Program-made: the position numbers and the translations under genes
Source of the DNA: DAITBA01 sp036824005
Lineage (GTDB): Bacteria; Pseudomonadota; Gammaproteobacteria; Burkholderiales; Rhodocyclaceae
DNA: 33,566 nucleotides
Direction of reading: 5' to 3'
NCBI GenBank assembly: GCA_036824005.1
Contig: DAITBA010000029.1
Coordinates: 1 to 33,566, forward strand
The notes under the pieces: generated by a model
Databases searched by the model: none
What the model was told of the DNA's origin: nothing
Seen by the model: only the letters and a program-made list of their open reading frames with translations
Shown: positions 1-8,152 of the stretch, piece by piece
Position numbering within the stretch: the stretch's first letter is position 1
Layout of the letters: the number at the start of each line of letters is the position of its first letter

Positions 1-52
1 TCAACTTACGGCGGGACTTACACCCGCAGGAGTGCGCCCGTGCCGGGCGCAC

Positions 53-85
53 AAGAAAAAGGCCGCAGGCACGAGGCTTGCGGCC
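53..85 (-). terminator. Rho-independent terminator-like hairpin, minus strand
   Basis: Read on the minus strand, a 7-bp stem (GGCCGCA at 85-79 pairing with TGCGGCC at 67-61) is followed directly by TTTTTCTT (60-53), the usual layout of an intrinsic terminator. A second perfect 9-bp hairpin (32-40 with 44-52, loop TGC) follows. The nearest intact minus-strand gene stops at 581, almost 500 bases upstream, so what is terminated is unclear. Confidence 0.6.
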
Positions 86-476
86 AAAGGAAAGGAGCAC
101 TACGCATCTGCATGGGCCCGTTGCCGAGCCCAAAGAAGTTAACGTCGCCGGCAGCGCGGACTTTAGCGGCTTACGGATACGAAACAGGCGGAACCGGAAA
201 ACACAGGCCAAACAGCGGTTGCGCGTGGAGGAACCCTCCGACATCCACGCGCACGGGTCTCGCGGCGCCATCCGGCGCCCCACCACACCGAGGCACCGAT
301 AGCGCGAACCGGCGCAGCGCCTTGAACAACGCGCTACCTCGCCACATAGCGACCGCGATGCAGAACGCGAAACACCGATGCCGCGGCGCATCAATCCACC
401 ACCGGTCATGGTTGCCCGACTTCGACGCAGCGCGCCCGGCCGGCGCCCAATCCCGTAGCGCGCCGGGGCGCGGGTC
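86..476. other. Stretch without a supportable gene
   Basis: Several reading frames are open here simply because the DNA is GC-rich. One runs on the minus strand from an ATG near 411 to the window edge, but its translation is rich in Arg and Cys and resembles no family I know. No tRNA or riboswitch was recognised. A short GGCGCC/GGCGCC inverted repeat lies near 264-279. Confidence 0.5.
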
Positions 477-533
477 TCACGTGTGCGCGACGCCGTTAAC
501 CTTGATCGTTCGCCCCGTGATATGGCCGCCATC
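477..533 (-). pseudogene. Remnant of a short-chain dehydrogenase C-terminus
   Basis: Minus-strand codons from 533 down to a TGA at 477-479 read DGGHITGRTIKVNGVAHT. The ITGxxIxVNG pattern is the classic C-terminal end of SDR-family oxidoreductases such as 3-ketoacyl-ACP or acetoacetyl-CoA reductases. Immediately upstream the frame degenerates into Arg/Pro-rich sequence and then enters the 3' end of the next gene at 581, so the rest of the SDR, including its nucleotide site and YxxxK, is absent. Either a decayed gene end or, less likely, a chance match. Confidence 0.4.
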
Positions 534-580
534 GGCTGCCGGCCGGACGCGGGCCCCAAGCCTGTGCAGGCCGGGCGCCC

Positions 581-2629
581 TCACTTCAGAACCGAGAGTA
601 TGCTGCTGTAGTCGTCGCGCCAGATGCGGAAATCGGGACTCGCTGCGATGGGGCCGGCAGCGCCGCGAAGTTGCTCGCGATCGAAGAAATGCGGATGGGC
701 GCTCACCAACACCCAGGACGATCGATACAGCAGCCGACCGGCATCACCCGCCGTCGATACGATGCGTGCCGCGCGCCCGAAGCTCTCCGCCGCCGTTTGC
801 ACCACCGGCGCCAGGGTAAGGAAGCGGTTGGTAACGTGAATTGCCAGCACGCCATCCGGTTTCAGATGTCGGAAGTACGTGGCGAAGGCTTCCCGCGTCA
901 GCAGGTGGATGGGTACGGAATCGCCGGAGAAGGCGTCGGCCACGAGCAGATCGAAACGCTGGGGCGGCTCGCGGTCCAGGGAAAGCCGCGCATCACCCAG
1001 CACCAGTTCCGTCGTGGCCTTGGTACGCGACAGGAAGGTGAACTGCGAGCGCGCCAGCTCAATGACCGACGGATCGATCTCGTAGAGCCGAAAGTAATCG
1101 CCCGGCCGGCCATAGGCCGCGAGCGTACCCACACCCAGCCCGATGACGCCGACGCGCAACGGCCCGTCCTGTGCCTTGGCAAGCAATGCCCGGCCGGCGC
1201 CGCCTTCGCGGCCGTAATAGGCAGTGGGCTCGTCCTGGCGGTTCTCGGCCGAGAACTGCCGGCCATGAATGATCTGGCCATGGATCAGGCCGCGCGAGGC
1301 ATCCTCACCCTGGCCGTAGCCGCGCACCCGCAGCGTGCCGTAGAAGTTGCGCGTCGTCACGGTGGCGTTTTCCAGCTCGTCCCTGTGATCGGTCACGCGG
1401 ACGTAGGCGATGGCCAGCGTCACGGCGCCGGCCACTACCCAGCTCCCCACCTGCCACGCCCTGGCGGAGAATCGATGGCCTCCCACCACAACCAGTGTCA
1501 CCACGACTGCCGTCGTCACCAGACCGATCGAGAGGTCATAGTTCGCGTTGAAGGCATACGGCGCCACGACGCCGACGAACACGCCGCCCAGGGCACCGCC
1601 CACCGCCAGCATCAGGTAGTAACCGGTCAAATGCGCCGGATGAGGCTGCATGCGCGCCAGCTCGCCGTGGCAAACCATGCAGGCGACGAAAAAAGATGCA
1701 AGATTGATGCTGGTCGCAAGCAGGATCGGCAATTCGGACACACCGAGTGTCGGCAGCCAGGTCAGCACGCCGAGTCCCACCACCAGCAGCGGCAGGAATA
1801 GCCATCGCTGGTACCAGCCGCGGCGCTCGAAACAGAAGATGAAGGACAGCAGGTACAGCGCCAGGGGCACGACCCATAGCAGCGGAATGGGAGCGATGTT
1901 CTCCGTCATGTAGCTGGTGTCCGCCACCAGCAGGATAGAGGGGCAAGCCGCAAGCGCGACCCACGCCAGGCGCGTGCCGGCGCCGGGCGCCGGACGGGCG
2001 TCGGCCCGGACACTCGCGTGTCCGGCTGTGCCGTGGCGCCCGTGCCAGGCAAGCAGCGCGCACAACAGCACAAAGCCGACGAACAAACCCGACCACGTCC
2101 AGGATTGCCAGCGAGTCGGCAGCCACGGCTCGACCGCAACCGGATAGGCGAGCAGCGCCAGCAGGGAACCGAAGTTCGACAAGGCGAACAGGCGGTAGGG
2201 CACGGCGCCGGGCCGCTCGCGCGCAAACCACGCCTGGATCAGCGGTCCGGTGGTGGACAGTACGAAATAGGGCGGGCCGATCGTCGCTGCCAGCAACAAC
2301 AGGATGCGCCACGTCGGATTTTCCGCGCCCGTCGGCCGCCACTGATCGCCGGGAGTCAGCGGCAGAACCGCCATGCTCGCCACGAGCAGTCCGATATGCA
2401 TGAGACTTTGCCGTCGCGGCGCAAGAAAGCGCACGATCCAGTGCGAATAAAGGTAGCCGAGCAGCAGCAGCACCTGGAAGAACAGCATGCAGGTGGTCCA
2501 CACCGCCGCCGAGCCGCCAAACCAGGGCAGGATCATCTTGCCGATGAGTGGCTGCACCTGGAACAGCAGGAAGGCGCTCAGGAAAATGGTCAGCGCGTAA
2601 AGAAAAACCAAGCGCAGGTCGGCGTGCAT
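581..2629 (-). CDS. Polytopic membrane protein fused to a spermidine-synthase-like domain
   Basis: 682 aa. The N-terminal two thirds is a run of hydrophobic segments beginning at the first residues (LVFLYALTIFLSAFLLFQVQ), typical of the fused MFS/spermidine-synthase family. The C-terminal third is a Rossmann aminopropyl/methyltransferase-like fold: glycine motif GLGVGT near residue 496, an acidic strand end (LYEID), GDARLSL, and DAFSGDS near residue 565. The family name reflects homology; polyamine synthesis by such fusions is not established, and no speD-like gene is nearby to supply decarboxylated SAM. I start at the ATG at 2629 because the membrane domain begins there; the frame stays open upstream but reads as non-protein Arg/Cys-rich sequence. 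The ribosome site is weak (GAAGAA). Transcribed alone; the next gene is divergent. Confidence 0.85.
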   Translation of the reverse strand: MHADLRLVFLYALTIFLSAFLLFQVQPLIGKMILPWFGGSAAVWTTCMLFFQVLLLLGYLYSHWIVRFLAPRRQSLMHIGLLVASMAVLPLTPGDQWRPTGAENPTWRILLLLAATIGPPYFVLSTTGPLIQAWFARERPGAVPYRLFALSNFGSLLALLAYPVAVEPWLPTRWQSWTWSGLFVGFVLLCALLAWHGRHGTAGHASVRADARPAPGAGTRLAWVALAACPSILLVADTSYMTENIAPIPLLWVVPLALYLLSFIFCFERRGWYQRWLFLPLLVVGLGVLTWLPTLGVSELPILLATSINLASFFVACMVCHGELARMQPHPAHLTGYYLMLAVGGALGGVFVGVVAPYAFNANYDLSIGLVTTAVVVTLVVVGGHRFSARAWQVGSWVVAGAVTLAIAYVRVTDHRDELENATVTTRNFYGTLRVRGYGQGEDASRGLIHGQIIHGRQFSAENRQDEPTAYYGREGGAGRALLAKAQDGPLRVGVIGLGVGTLAAYGRPGDYFRLYEIDPSVIELARSQFTFLSRTKATTELVLGDARLSLDREPPQRFDLLVADAFSGDSVPIHLLTREAFATYFRHLKPDGVLAIHVTNRFLTLAPVVQTAAESFGRAARIVSTAGDAGRLLYRSSWVLVSAHPHFFDREQLRGAAGPIAASPDFRIWRDDYSSILSVLK

Positions 2630-2884
2630 CGTATTCTTCGGAGGAGGCCTCGATCGGCAAAGCCGGCATGCTACCCGATTCGCTGCGAAAAATGCGCGCC
2701 GCGACATCGTCGCCGCACAATCACGGGATACGGCAAGCACGCACCGAGGTCGAGCGTGCATTGCCCCATCGGAGGAGCGACGCCGCACGGTTGTTGCGCA
2801 AGCCCCCGCCTTATGAAACCATCGGCAACATTGCGCGTGCCGCCGTGCCGCCGCATTCCTCAAAACATTCAGGGAGCGCTCGAC

Positions 2885-3664
2885 ATGATTACTGGCCCCG
2901 TGTGGGATGAAACGCAGCTCCAGCTCGAGAACGTTTTTCCGACCGTGCTCGCCATCGGCGACTCCTGGTTCTGGTACCCGCGCAACAATCTCGCGATCCC
3001 TCTGCACAGAATCCTCAATCGCAGCCAGACACATGTCATGCTCGTGCGCGGGCACAGCGGCGCCGAAGCCGTGGAGTACGAGTCCGGACCCATTCGCGCG
3101 CAGATCGAATGGGATCTGGACAAGAAGAAGGGATTCGGCCGTACCCTGAGGGCCGTCTTCCTTTCCGGCGGCGGCAACGATTTCGCCGGCAAGGACGATC
3201 TCGTGCAGCTCCTGCGCGAGGATTGTTCCGGGGCAACTGCGGCGAAGGAGTGCCTGCGCAAGGGTCAGCCCGCGCGGCTGTTCAACAAGGTCCGGGCCGC
3301 CCTGCTCAGCGTGGTCGACCTAGTCCAGCAGAAGATCCCCGGAACGCCCGTATTCGTTCACGGCTACGACTACGCCGTTCCCAATGGCAAGGGATTTCTC
3401 GGCGTCGGGCAGTGGCTGCAGTTCCCGATGGATCAGTGCAGCGTCCCGCGCAGAATCCACCAACCCATGGTCGATCTGCTCATCGACGACTTCCGCCTCA
3501 TGCTTGAGGATGCACAGTCCCAGGCGCCGAGCCTGCAGCTGGTGGACGCGCGCGGCACGCTGAGCCCCGAGGATTGGGCGAACGAACTGCATCCGACCGT
3601 TTCCGGCTTCAACCGCCTGGCAAAGCGCTGGAAACCTGCTCTGGACGCCACCGGCATCGCGTGA
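2885..3664 (+). CDS. SGNH/GDSL-type hydrolase-like protein
   Basis: 259 aa, no signal peptide, probably cytoplasmic. SGNH blocks can be read in order: GDSW with the nucleophile Ser27 (block I), a conserved Gly in RGHSGAEAVEYE (block II), GGGND with Asn98 (block III), and a C-terminal His236 in NELHPT (block V). The usual DxxH of block V is NxxH here, so the Asp that orients the histidine seems replaced by Asn. Family members are esterases, lipases or carbohydrate deacetylases; the substrate cannot be told. The start at ATG 2885 is preceded by GGGAG; the frame upstream of it is the antisense shadow of the previous gene. It ends 50 bases before the GH13 gene and may be co-transcribed with it. 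Confidence 0.75.
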   Translation: MITGPVWDETQLQLENVFPTVLAIGDSWFWYPRNNLAIPLHRILNRSQTHVMLVRGHSGAEAVEYESGPIRAQIEWDLDKKKGFGRTLRAVFLSGGGNDFAGKDDLVQLLREDCSGATAAKECLRKGQPARLFNKVRAALLSVVDLVQQKIPGTPVFVHGYDYAVPNGKGFLGVGQWLQFPMDQCSVPRRIHQPMVDLLIDDFRLMLEDAQSQAPSLQLVDARGTLSPEDWANELHPTVSGFNRLAKRWKPALDATGIA

Positions 3665-3714
3665 CCGGCCAGGCAGCCGACAAGCACCACTCTTCACAAC
3701 AGGAGGCAGCTGCC

Positions 3715-5688
3715 ATGGCTTCGTCATTCGCCACCAGCATGCTTGGCCAGCCAGTGCCGAAACGCATGCGCGGCGAGATCGCGTTCCCGCGTCGCCTGAG
3801 CTATCACCCCTCGCCCGCTGACTGGCGCGATCAGGTGCTTTACTTTCTGCTGGTGGATCGCTTTAGCGACGCACAGGAGCACACGCGCCCCCTGCTCGAT
3901 CGGACCAATCGCAGCAGCGCGCGTCCCATAGCATCCGACGGGCAGAGCTGGCGTTGGGACCGCTGGGCGCAATCCGGAGCGCAGCGCTGGCAGGGTGGCA
4001 CGATCAAAGGCGTGCGGTCAAAACTCGACTACCTGCGCGATCTGGGCGTGACGACCATCTGGCTCAGCCCGGTGTTCAAGCAGCGCGGCCACCTCGATAC
4101 CTTCCACGGCTACGGCATCCAGAATTTCCTCGACGTGGACCCGCGCTTCGGCACGCGCGGCGACCTGGTCGAACTGGTGGACGCCGCTCATGCGAAAGGG
4201 ATCCGCATCATTCTCGACATCATTTTCAACCACACCGGTTTCAACTGGGTCTACCCCGGCGGCGTCGCCGAGCCACCCTACAAGGCATTTCCCCAGCACT
4301 ACGCATTCGGTTCCTGGCTGGGTAGCGATGGCGAACAGGTTGCAACGCCGCTCGTCGATGTCGACCAGGGCGCCTGGCCGGAGGAACTGCAGGCGGCTGC
4401 CTGCTACACGCGTGCCGGCAAAGGCGATCTCGGTGCCGGCAGCCTCGACGATCCCCACGCCGAGCACAAGCGGACCGATTTCATCACGCTGCGCGACCTG
4501 GCGCTGGATGATCCCGATGTCCTCAGCCGTCTGGTCGATTGCTACCGGTACTGGATCGCGCTCACCGATTGCGACGGCTTCCGCATCGACACGCTCAAGC
4601 ACGTGTCACTCGACGAGGCGCGAGACTTCTGCGGCGCCATCAAGGAATTCGCCGCCAATCTGGGCAAAGCGAACTTCTTGCTCGTCGGCGAGATTGCCGG
4701 CGGCGATTTCGCCCAGGACCGCTACCTAGACGTGCTCGGGCGCAATCTCGACGCGGCGCTCGACATCGGCGACATGCGCCCGACCCTGCACGCAGTCGCC
4801 AAGGGACTTACCCACCCCAGTTCCTACTTCGACGGCTTCGACACCGGCAATGCGGTGATGGGATCCCACCGCAATCTCGGCCTGCGCCATGTCTCTATCC
4901 TCGACGACCACGATCATGTCTTCGGCGCCAAGATACGCTTCTCGAGCGAGGCAGCAACGGAGCAGCAGGTAGTGGCAGGCGTAGCGCTGCAGTTGTTCAC
5001 CCTCGGCATTCCCTGCATCTACTATGGCACGGAGCAGTCCTTCGCCGGACCGGAAGCGTCCGAACGCAAATACCTGCCGGGATGGAACGGCGGCGATCAT
5101 GCCGATCGCTACCTGCGCGAGGCGATGTTCGGCCCACTGCACCCGCGCCGGGCCGGTCGCGCCGGCTTGCCGCCGGAGGGTAAAGCGGATCCCACGCTGC
5201 CAGGCTTCGGTCCCTTCGGCACCGCCGGCGCCCACTGCTTCGATCCCGGCTTCGCAACCTATCGGCGCATCGCCGCCCTCTGTGCAGTACGTCGGGATTT
5301 TCCCGTACTGCGCCAGGGGCGCCAGTACCTGCGGCCGACCTCGCTGTTCGGCGGACCGTTCCTTTTGCGCGGGCCCGGAGAACTCATCGCCTGGTCGCGT
5401 CTGCTGAGCGACGAGGAGGCGCTATGCGTGGTCAACGGTCATGGCACACAATTCCGCGGCGGCGACGTGCTGGTGGACGCCCGTCTGAGTGCGCCGGGAA
5501 CGACGCTAACCGTCATCGCCAACACGGCGCAGGCCGCCGGCGCGGCAGGCGGCGCACTATCCCATCCCGTCGCTTCGCGCCTGCCGGTGAAGCGCCTGGA
5601 CAACGGCATGGCATTTGTCGAGATCCGCAACCTGCCGCCCTCGGAGGTGCTCGTGCTAGTCAATCACCCGCCGCAGGCCAGTCCGTAG
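3715..5688 (+). CDS. GH13 alpha-amylase family glycoside hydrolase
   Basis: 657 aa. The (beta/alpha)8 barrel motifs of GH13 are in order: HGYGIQNF, DIIFNHT (Asp168), GFRIDTLKH with the nucleophile Asp292, EIAGG with acid/base Glu326, and DDHDH with the transition-state residues His399-Asp400. A beta-rich C-terminal domain follows from about residue 560. Start ATG 3715 has a strong AGGAGG at 3701-3706. No signal peptide is evident, so it likely acts on cytoplasmic alpha-glucan, in line with the neighbouring glgB and glgX. The longer-than-minimal barrel, with a large insert between motifs I and II, resembles enzymes annotated simply as alpha-amylase; maltodextrin hydrolase or sucrose/trehalose-active specificities cannot be excluded. 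Its 3' end converges on glgB with 34 bases between stops. Confidence 0.88.
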   Translation: MASSFATSMLGQPVPKRMRGEIAFPRRLSYHPSPADWRDQVLYFLLVDRFSDAQEHTRPLLDRTNRSSARPIASDGQSWRWDRWAQSGAQRWQGGTIKGVRSKLDYLRDLGVTTIWLSPVFKQRGHLDTFHGYGIQNFLDVDPRFGTRGDLVELVDAAHAKGIRIILDIIFNHTGFNWVYPGGVAEPPYKAFPQHYAFGSWLGSDGEQVATPLVDVDQGAWPEELQAAACYTRAGKGDLGAGSLDDPHAEHKRTDFITLRDLALDDPDVLSRLVDCYRYWIALTDCDGFRIDTLKHVSLDEARDFCGAIKEFAANLGKANFLLVGEIAGGDFAQDRYLDVLGRNLDAALDIGDMRPTLHAVAKGLTHPSSYFDGFDTGNAVMGSHRNLGLRHVSILDDHDHVFGAKIRFSSEAATEQQVVAGVALQLFTLGIPCIYYGTEQSFAGPEASERKYLPGWNGGDHADRYLREAMFGPLHPRRAGRAGLPPEGKADPTLPGFGPFGTAGAHCFDPGFATYRRIAALCAVRRDFPVLRQGRQYLRPTSLFGGPFLLRGPGELIAWSRLLSDEEALCVVNGHGTQFRGGDVLVDARLSAPGTTLTVIANTAQAAGAAGGALSHPVASRLPVKRLDNGMAFVEIRNLPPSEVLVLVNHPPQASP

Positions 5689-5722
5689 TCCGTGCGACCG
5701 GTGCCTTCTCCGTCGCGCCCCG

Positions 5723-7894
5723 TTACGACTGCGGCGCTAGCACCAGCGCTCCAAGCGGAGGAACGGTCAGCGACAGCGAATACGGCCGGTTCATCCATGG
5801 CAGCTCTTCCGCCACCAGTTGTTCGCCGCCATTGCCGATGTTGCTGCCGCCGTAGATCTCCGAATCGGAGTTGAGCACCTCGTAGTAGTGGCCCGGCGAG
5901 GGCACGCCGATGCGATAGCCGTGGCGCGGCACCGGGGTGAGGTTGACGATCACCATTAGGAACCGATCACCTGCGCGGCGCAGGAAACTCAGGATCGACT
6001 GCTCCGAATCGTGGCAGTCGACCCAGTCGAATCCCGACCATTCGAATTCGTGGGCGTGCAACTCACCGCATCGGCGATAGAGCGCGTTGAGATCCTTCAC
6101 CAAGCGCTGCAATCCGCTATGCAGCGGGTATTGCAGTACATACCAGTCGAGTACGCCGGCGCTGTTCCACTCCAGCCCCTGGCCGAACTCGGTCCCCATG
6201 AACAGCAACTTCTTGCCCGGATGGGTGAACATGTAGGTGTAGAGCACGCGCAGGTTGGCGAAGCGCTGCCACTCATCGCCTGGCATCTTGTTCAGCATGG
6301 AGCCCTTGCCGTGCACCACCTCGTCGTGGGAGAACGGCAAGAGGAAATTCTCGGTGAAGCAGTAAAGCATGCTGAACGTCAGCAGGTCATGATGGTAACG
6401 GCGAAACACCGGATCCTTGGTCATGTAGCGCAGCGTGTCGTTCATCCATCCCATGTTCCACTTCAGGTCGAAGCCCAGGCCGCCGAGGTAGGTCGGGCGC
6501 GTCACTTGCGGCCATGAGGTAGACTCCTCGGCGATCACCAGCGCGCCTGGGCATTCACTATGGGTAAGCTCGTTGAGTTCCCTCAGGAAAGCGATCGCCT
6601 CCAGGTTCTCGCGCCCGCCGTACTGGTTCGGGATCCATTCCGCGCGCGAGTAGTCCAGGTAGAGCATCGAGGCAACCGCGTCCACGCGCAGGCCGTCGAT
6701 GTGCATCTCCTTCAGCCAGTACAAGGCGCTCGAGAGCAGGAAGTTGCGTACCTCGTTGCGGCCGTAGTTAAAGATCAGCGTTGACCAGTCGAGATGCTCG
6801 CCCTTGCGCGGGTCCTCGTGCTCGTAAAGGGCTGTGCCGTCAAAGCGTGCAAGCGCGTAATCGTCCTTGGGAAAATGCGCCGGCACCCAGTCGAGGATCA
6901 CGCCGATGCCGTTGCAGTGGCAATGGTCCACGAGATAGCGGAAGTCGTCCGGCGAGCCGAAGCGGCTGGTCGGAGCGAAGTAACCCGTCGCCTGGTAACC
7001 CCACGACTGGTCGAAGGGATGCTCGGTGACAGGTAGCAGTTCGATATGGGTGAAACCCATATCGGTAACGTATTCGACCAGTCTGTGCGCCAACTCCCGG
7101 TAGCCGAGGAACTCGCCTTCCGGCCCGCGTTGCCATGAGCCGAGATGGACTTCGAATATCGACATCGGACTGTGCTGCCAGTCCCAGCCCGCGCGGCTCG
7201 CCATCCATTCGCCGTCCTGCCAGACATGCTGCGGCTCGCCAGTGACGATGGTCGCATTGCTCGGTCGCGCCTCGAAGCGCTGGCCATAGGGATCGGACTT
7301 GAGCACCAGGTTACCGGTATGCCGGTTGCGCACCTCGAAGCGATACAGCGCCCCAGGCCCAAGATCGGGAACGAAAAGTTCCCACAAGCCGCAGCCCGGG
7401 CGCACACGCATCGGATGCCGGCGCCCGTCCCAGCGATTGAAATCGCCGACCACGCTCACGCGCTCGGCATTGGGCGCCCAGACGGCGAACAGCACCCCGC
7501 GCACGCCGTCCACCTCGCGCTCATTGGCACCGAGGATGCGGTAAGCCTCGCGGTGCCGGCCTTCTGCGAACAGATGCAGGTCGAAATCCGAAAGTTGCGG
7601 CCCGTAGCTGTACGGATCGTAGGCGACGTGCTGCCGATGGTTGTCGTCGCGCCACATCAGCCGATAGTGTTCCGGCACGGCGTCTGCCGGTCCGCGCCAA
7701 TGAAAGAAGTCGCTCCCGGCCACGCGCTTCATCGCCAGATTGCCTTCGACGATAGTCACCTCGACGGCGTGGGGCAGGAATGCGCGCACGACAACGCCTT
7801 CGTTGGTCGCATGCCGGCCGAGCACCGCGAAGGGATCATGATGTCGCGCTTCGGCAATTCTGCGTTCGTCGTCGGTCAGCTTGGCTTGTGTCAT
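5723..7894 (-). CDS. glgB: 1,4-alpha-glucan (glycogen) branching enzyme GlgB
   Basis: 723 aa, the usual GlgB length. It cuts alpha-1,4 chains and re-attaches them as alpha-1,6 branches in glycogen. An N-terminal branching-enzyme domain and CBM48 (FAVWAPNAERVSVVGDFN) precede the GH13 barrel: VILDWVPAHFP, GLRVDAVASMLY with nucleophile Asp405, IAEEST with Glu456, and SHDEVVHGKGS with Asp524, nearly the E. coli numbering. The start at 7894 is chosen because GGGGAG lies a few bases upstream; the frame remains open far beyond it only as an antisense shadow of glgX. It is divergent from glgX with a 258-base gap that should hold both promoters. No glgA, glgC or glgP is in the window. Confidence 0.97.
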   Translation of the reverse strand: MTQAKLTDDERRIAEARHHDPFAVLGRHATNEGVVVRAFLPHAVEVTIVEGNLAMKRVAGSDFFHWRGPADAVPEHYRLMWRDDNHRQHVAYDPYSYGPQLSDFDLHLFAEGRHREAYRILGANEREVDGVRGVLFAVWAPNAERVSVVGDFNRWDGRRHPMRVRPGCGLWELFVPDLGPGALYRFEVRNRHTGNLVLKSDPYGQRFEARPSNATIVTGEPQHVWQDGEWMASRAGWDWQHSPMSIFEVHLGSWQRGPEGEFLGYRELAHRLVEYVTDMGFTHIELLPVTEHPFDQSWGYQATGYFAPTSRFGSPDDFRYLVDHCHCNGIGVILDWVPAHFPKDDYALARFDGTALYEHEDPRKGEHLDWSTLIFNYGRNEVRNFLLSSALYWLKEMHIDGLRVDAVASMLYLDYSRAEWIPNQYGGRENLEAIAFLRELNELTHSECPGALVIAEESTSWPQVTRPTYLGGLGFDLKWNMGWMNDTLRYMTKDPVFRRYHHDLLTFSMLYCFTENFLLPFSHDEVVHGKGSMLNKMPGDEWQRFANLRVLYTYMFTHPGKKLLFMGTEFGQGLEWNSAGVLDWYVLQYPLHSGLQRLVKDLNALYRRCGELHAHEFEWSGFDWVDCHDSEQSILSFLRRAGDRFLMVIVNLTPVPRHGYRIGVPSPGHYYEVLNSDSEIYGGSNIGNGGEQLVAEELPWMNRPYSLSLTVPPLGALVLAPQS

Positions 7895-8152
7895 GGTTTC
7901 TCCCCGATCCATACTGGTTATGTAAACTTGTGCTGTGCGAGTGCTGCGCAGGTCAGGCCGGCGGCCCGTCCGCACGCCAAGAAGGCGTTCGGCGCAGCCT
8001 TCAGGTGCTATTGTCCTACGAGTTGGCGTCGGTTGCCTTGACCGATCACAGAATCGCCGCATTGCGCATACCGGAACGCCGAGGCGGCGCACTGACCCCA
8101 GTCGCCCCTGAAAAGATGGAAGAATAACCGGCATCAGCAACGCGGGGTGATC

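Noticed and set aside
1..30. Reverse complement GCGGGTGTAAGTCCCGC resembles segments of group II introns
   Set aside because: Only one short stem-loop at the window edge; no reverse transcriptase and no domain V were seen.
25..411. Minus-strand open frame of over 120 codons reaching the window edge
   Set aside because: Arg/Cys-rich translation with no family resemblance, crossing the terminator hairpin; typical of GC-rich non-coding DNA.
8038..8066. TTGACC near 8038 as -35 of glgX
   Set aside because: At the right spacing the -10 would be ATTGCG, a poor match; not strong enough to call.
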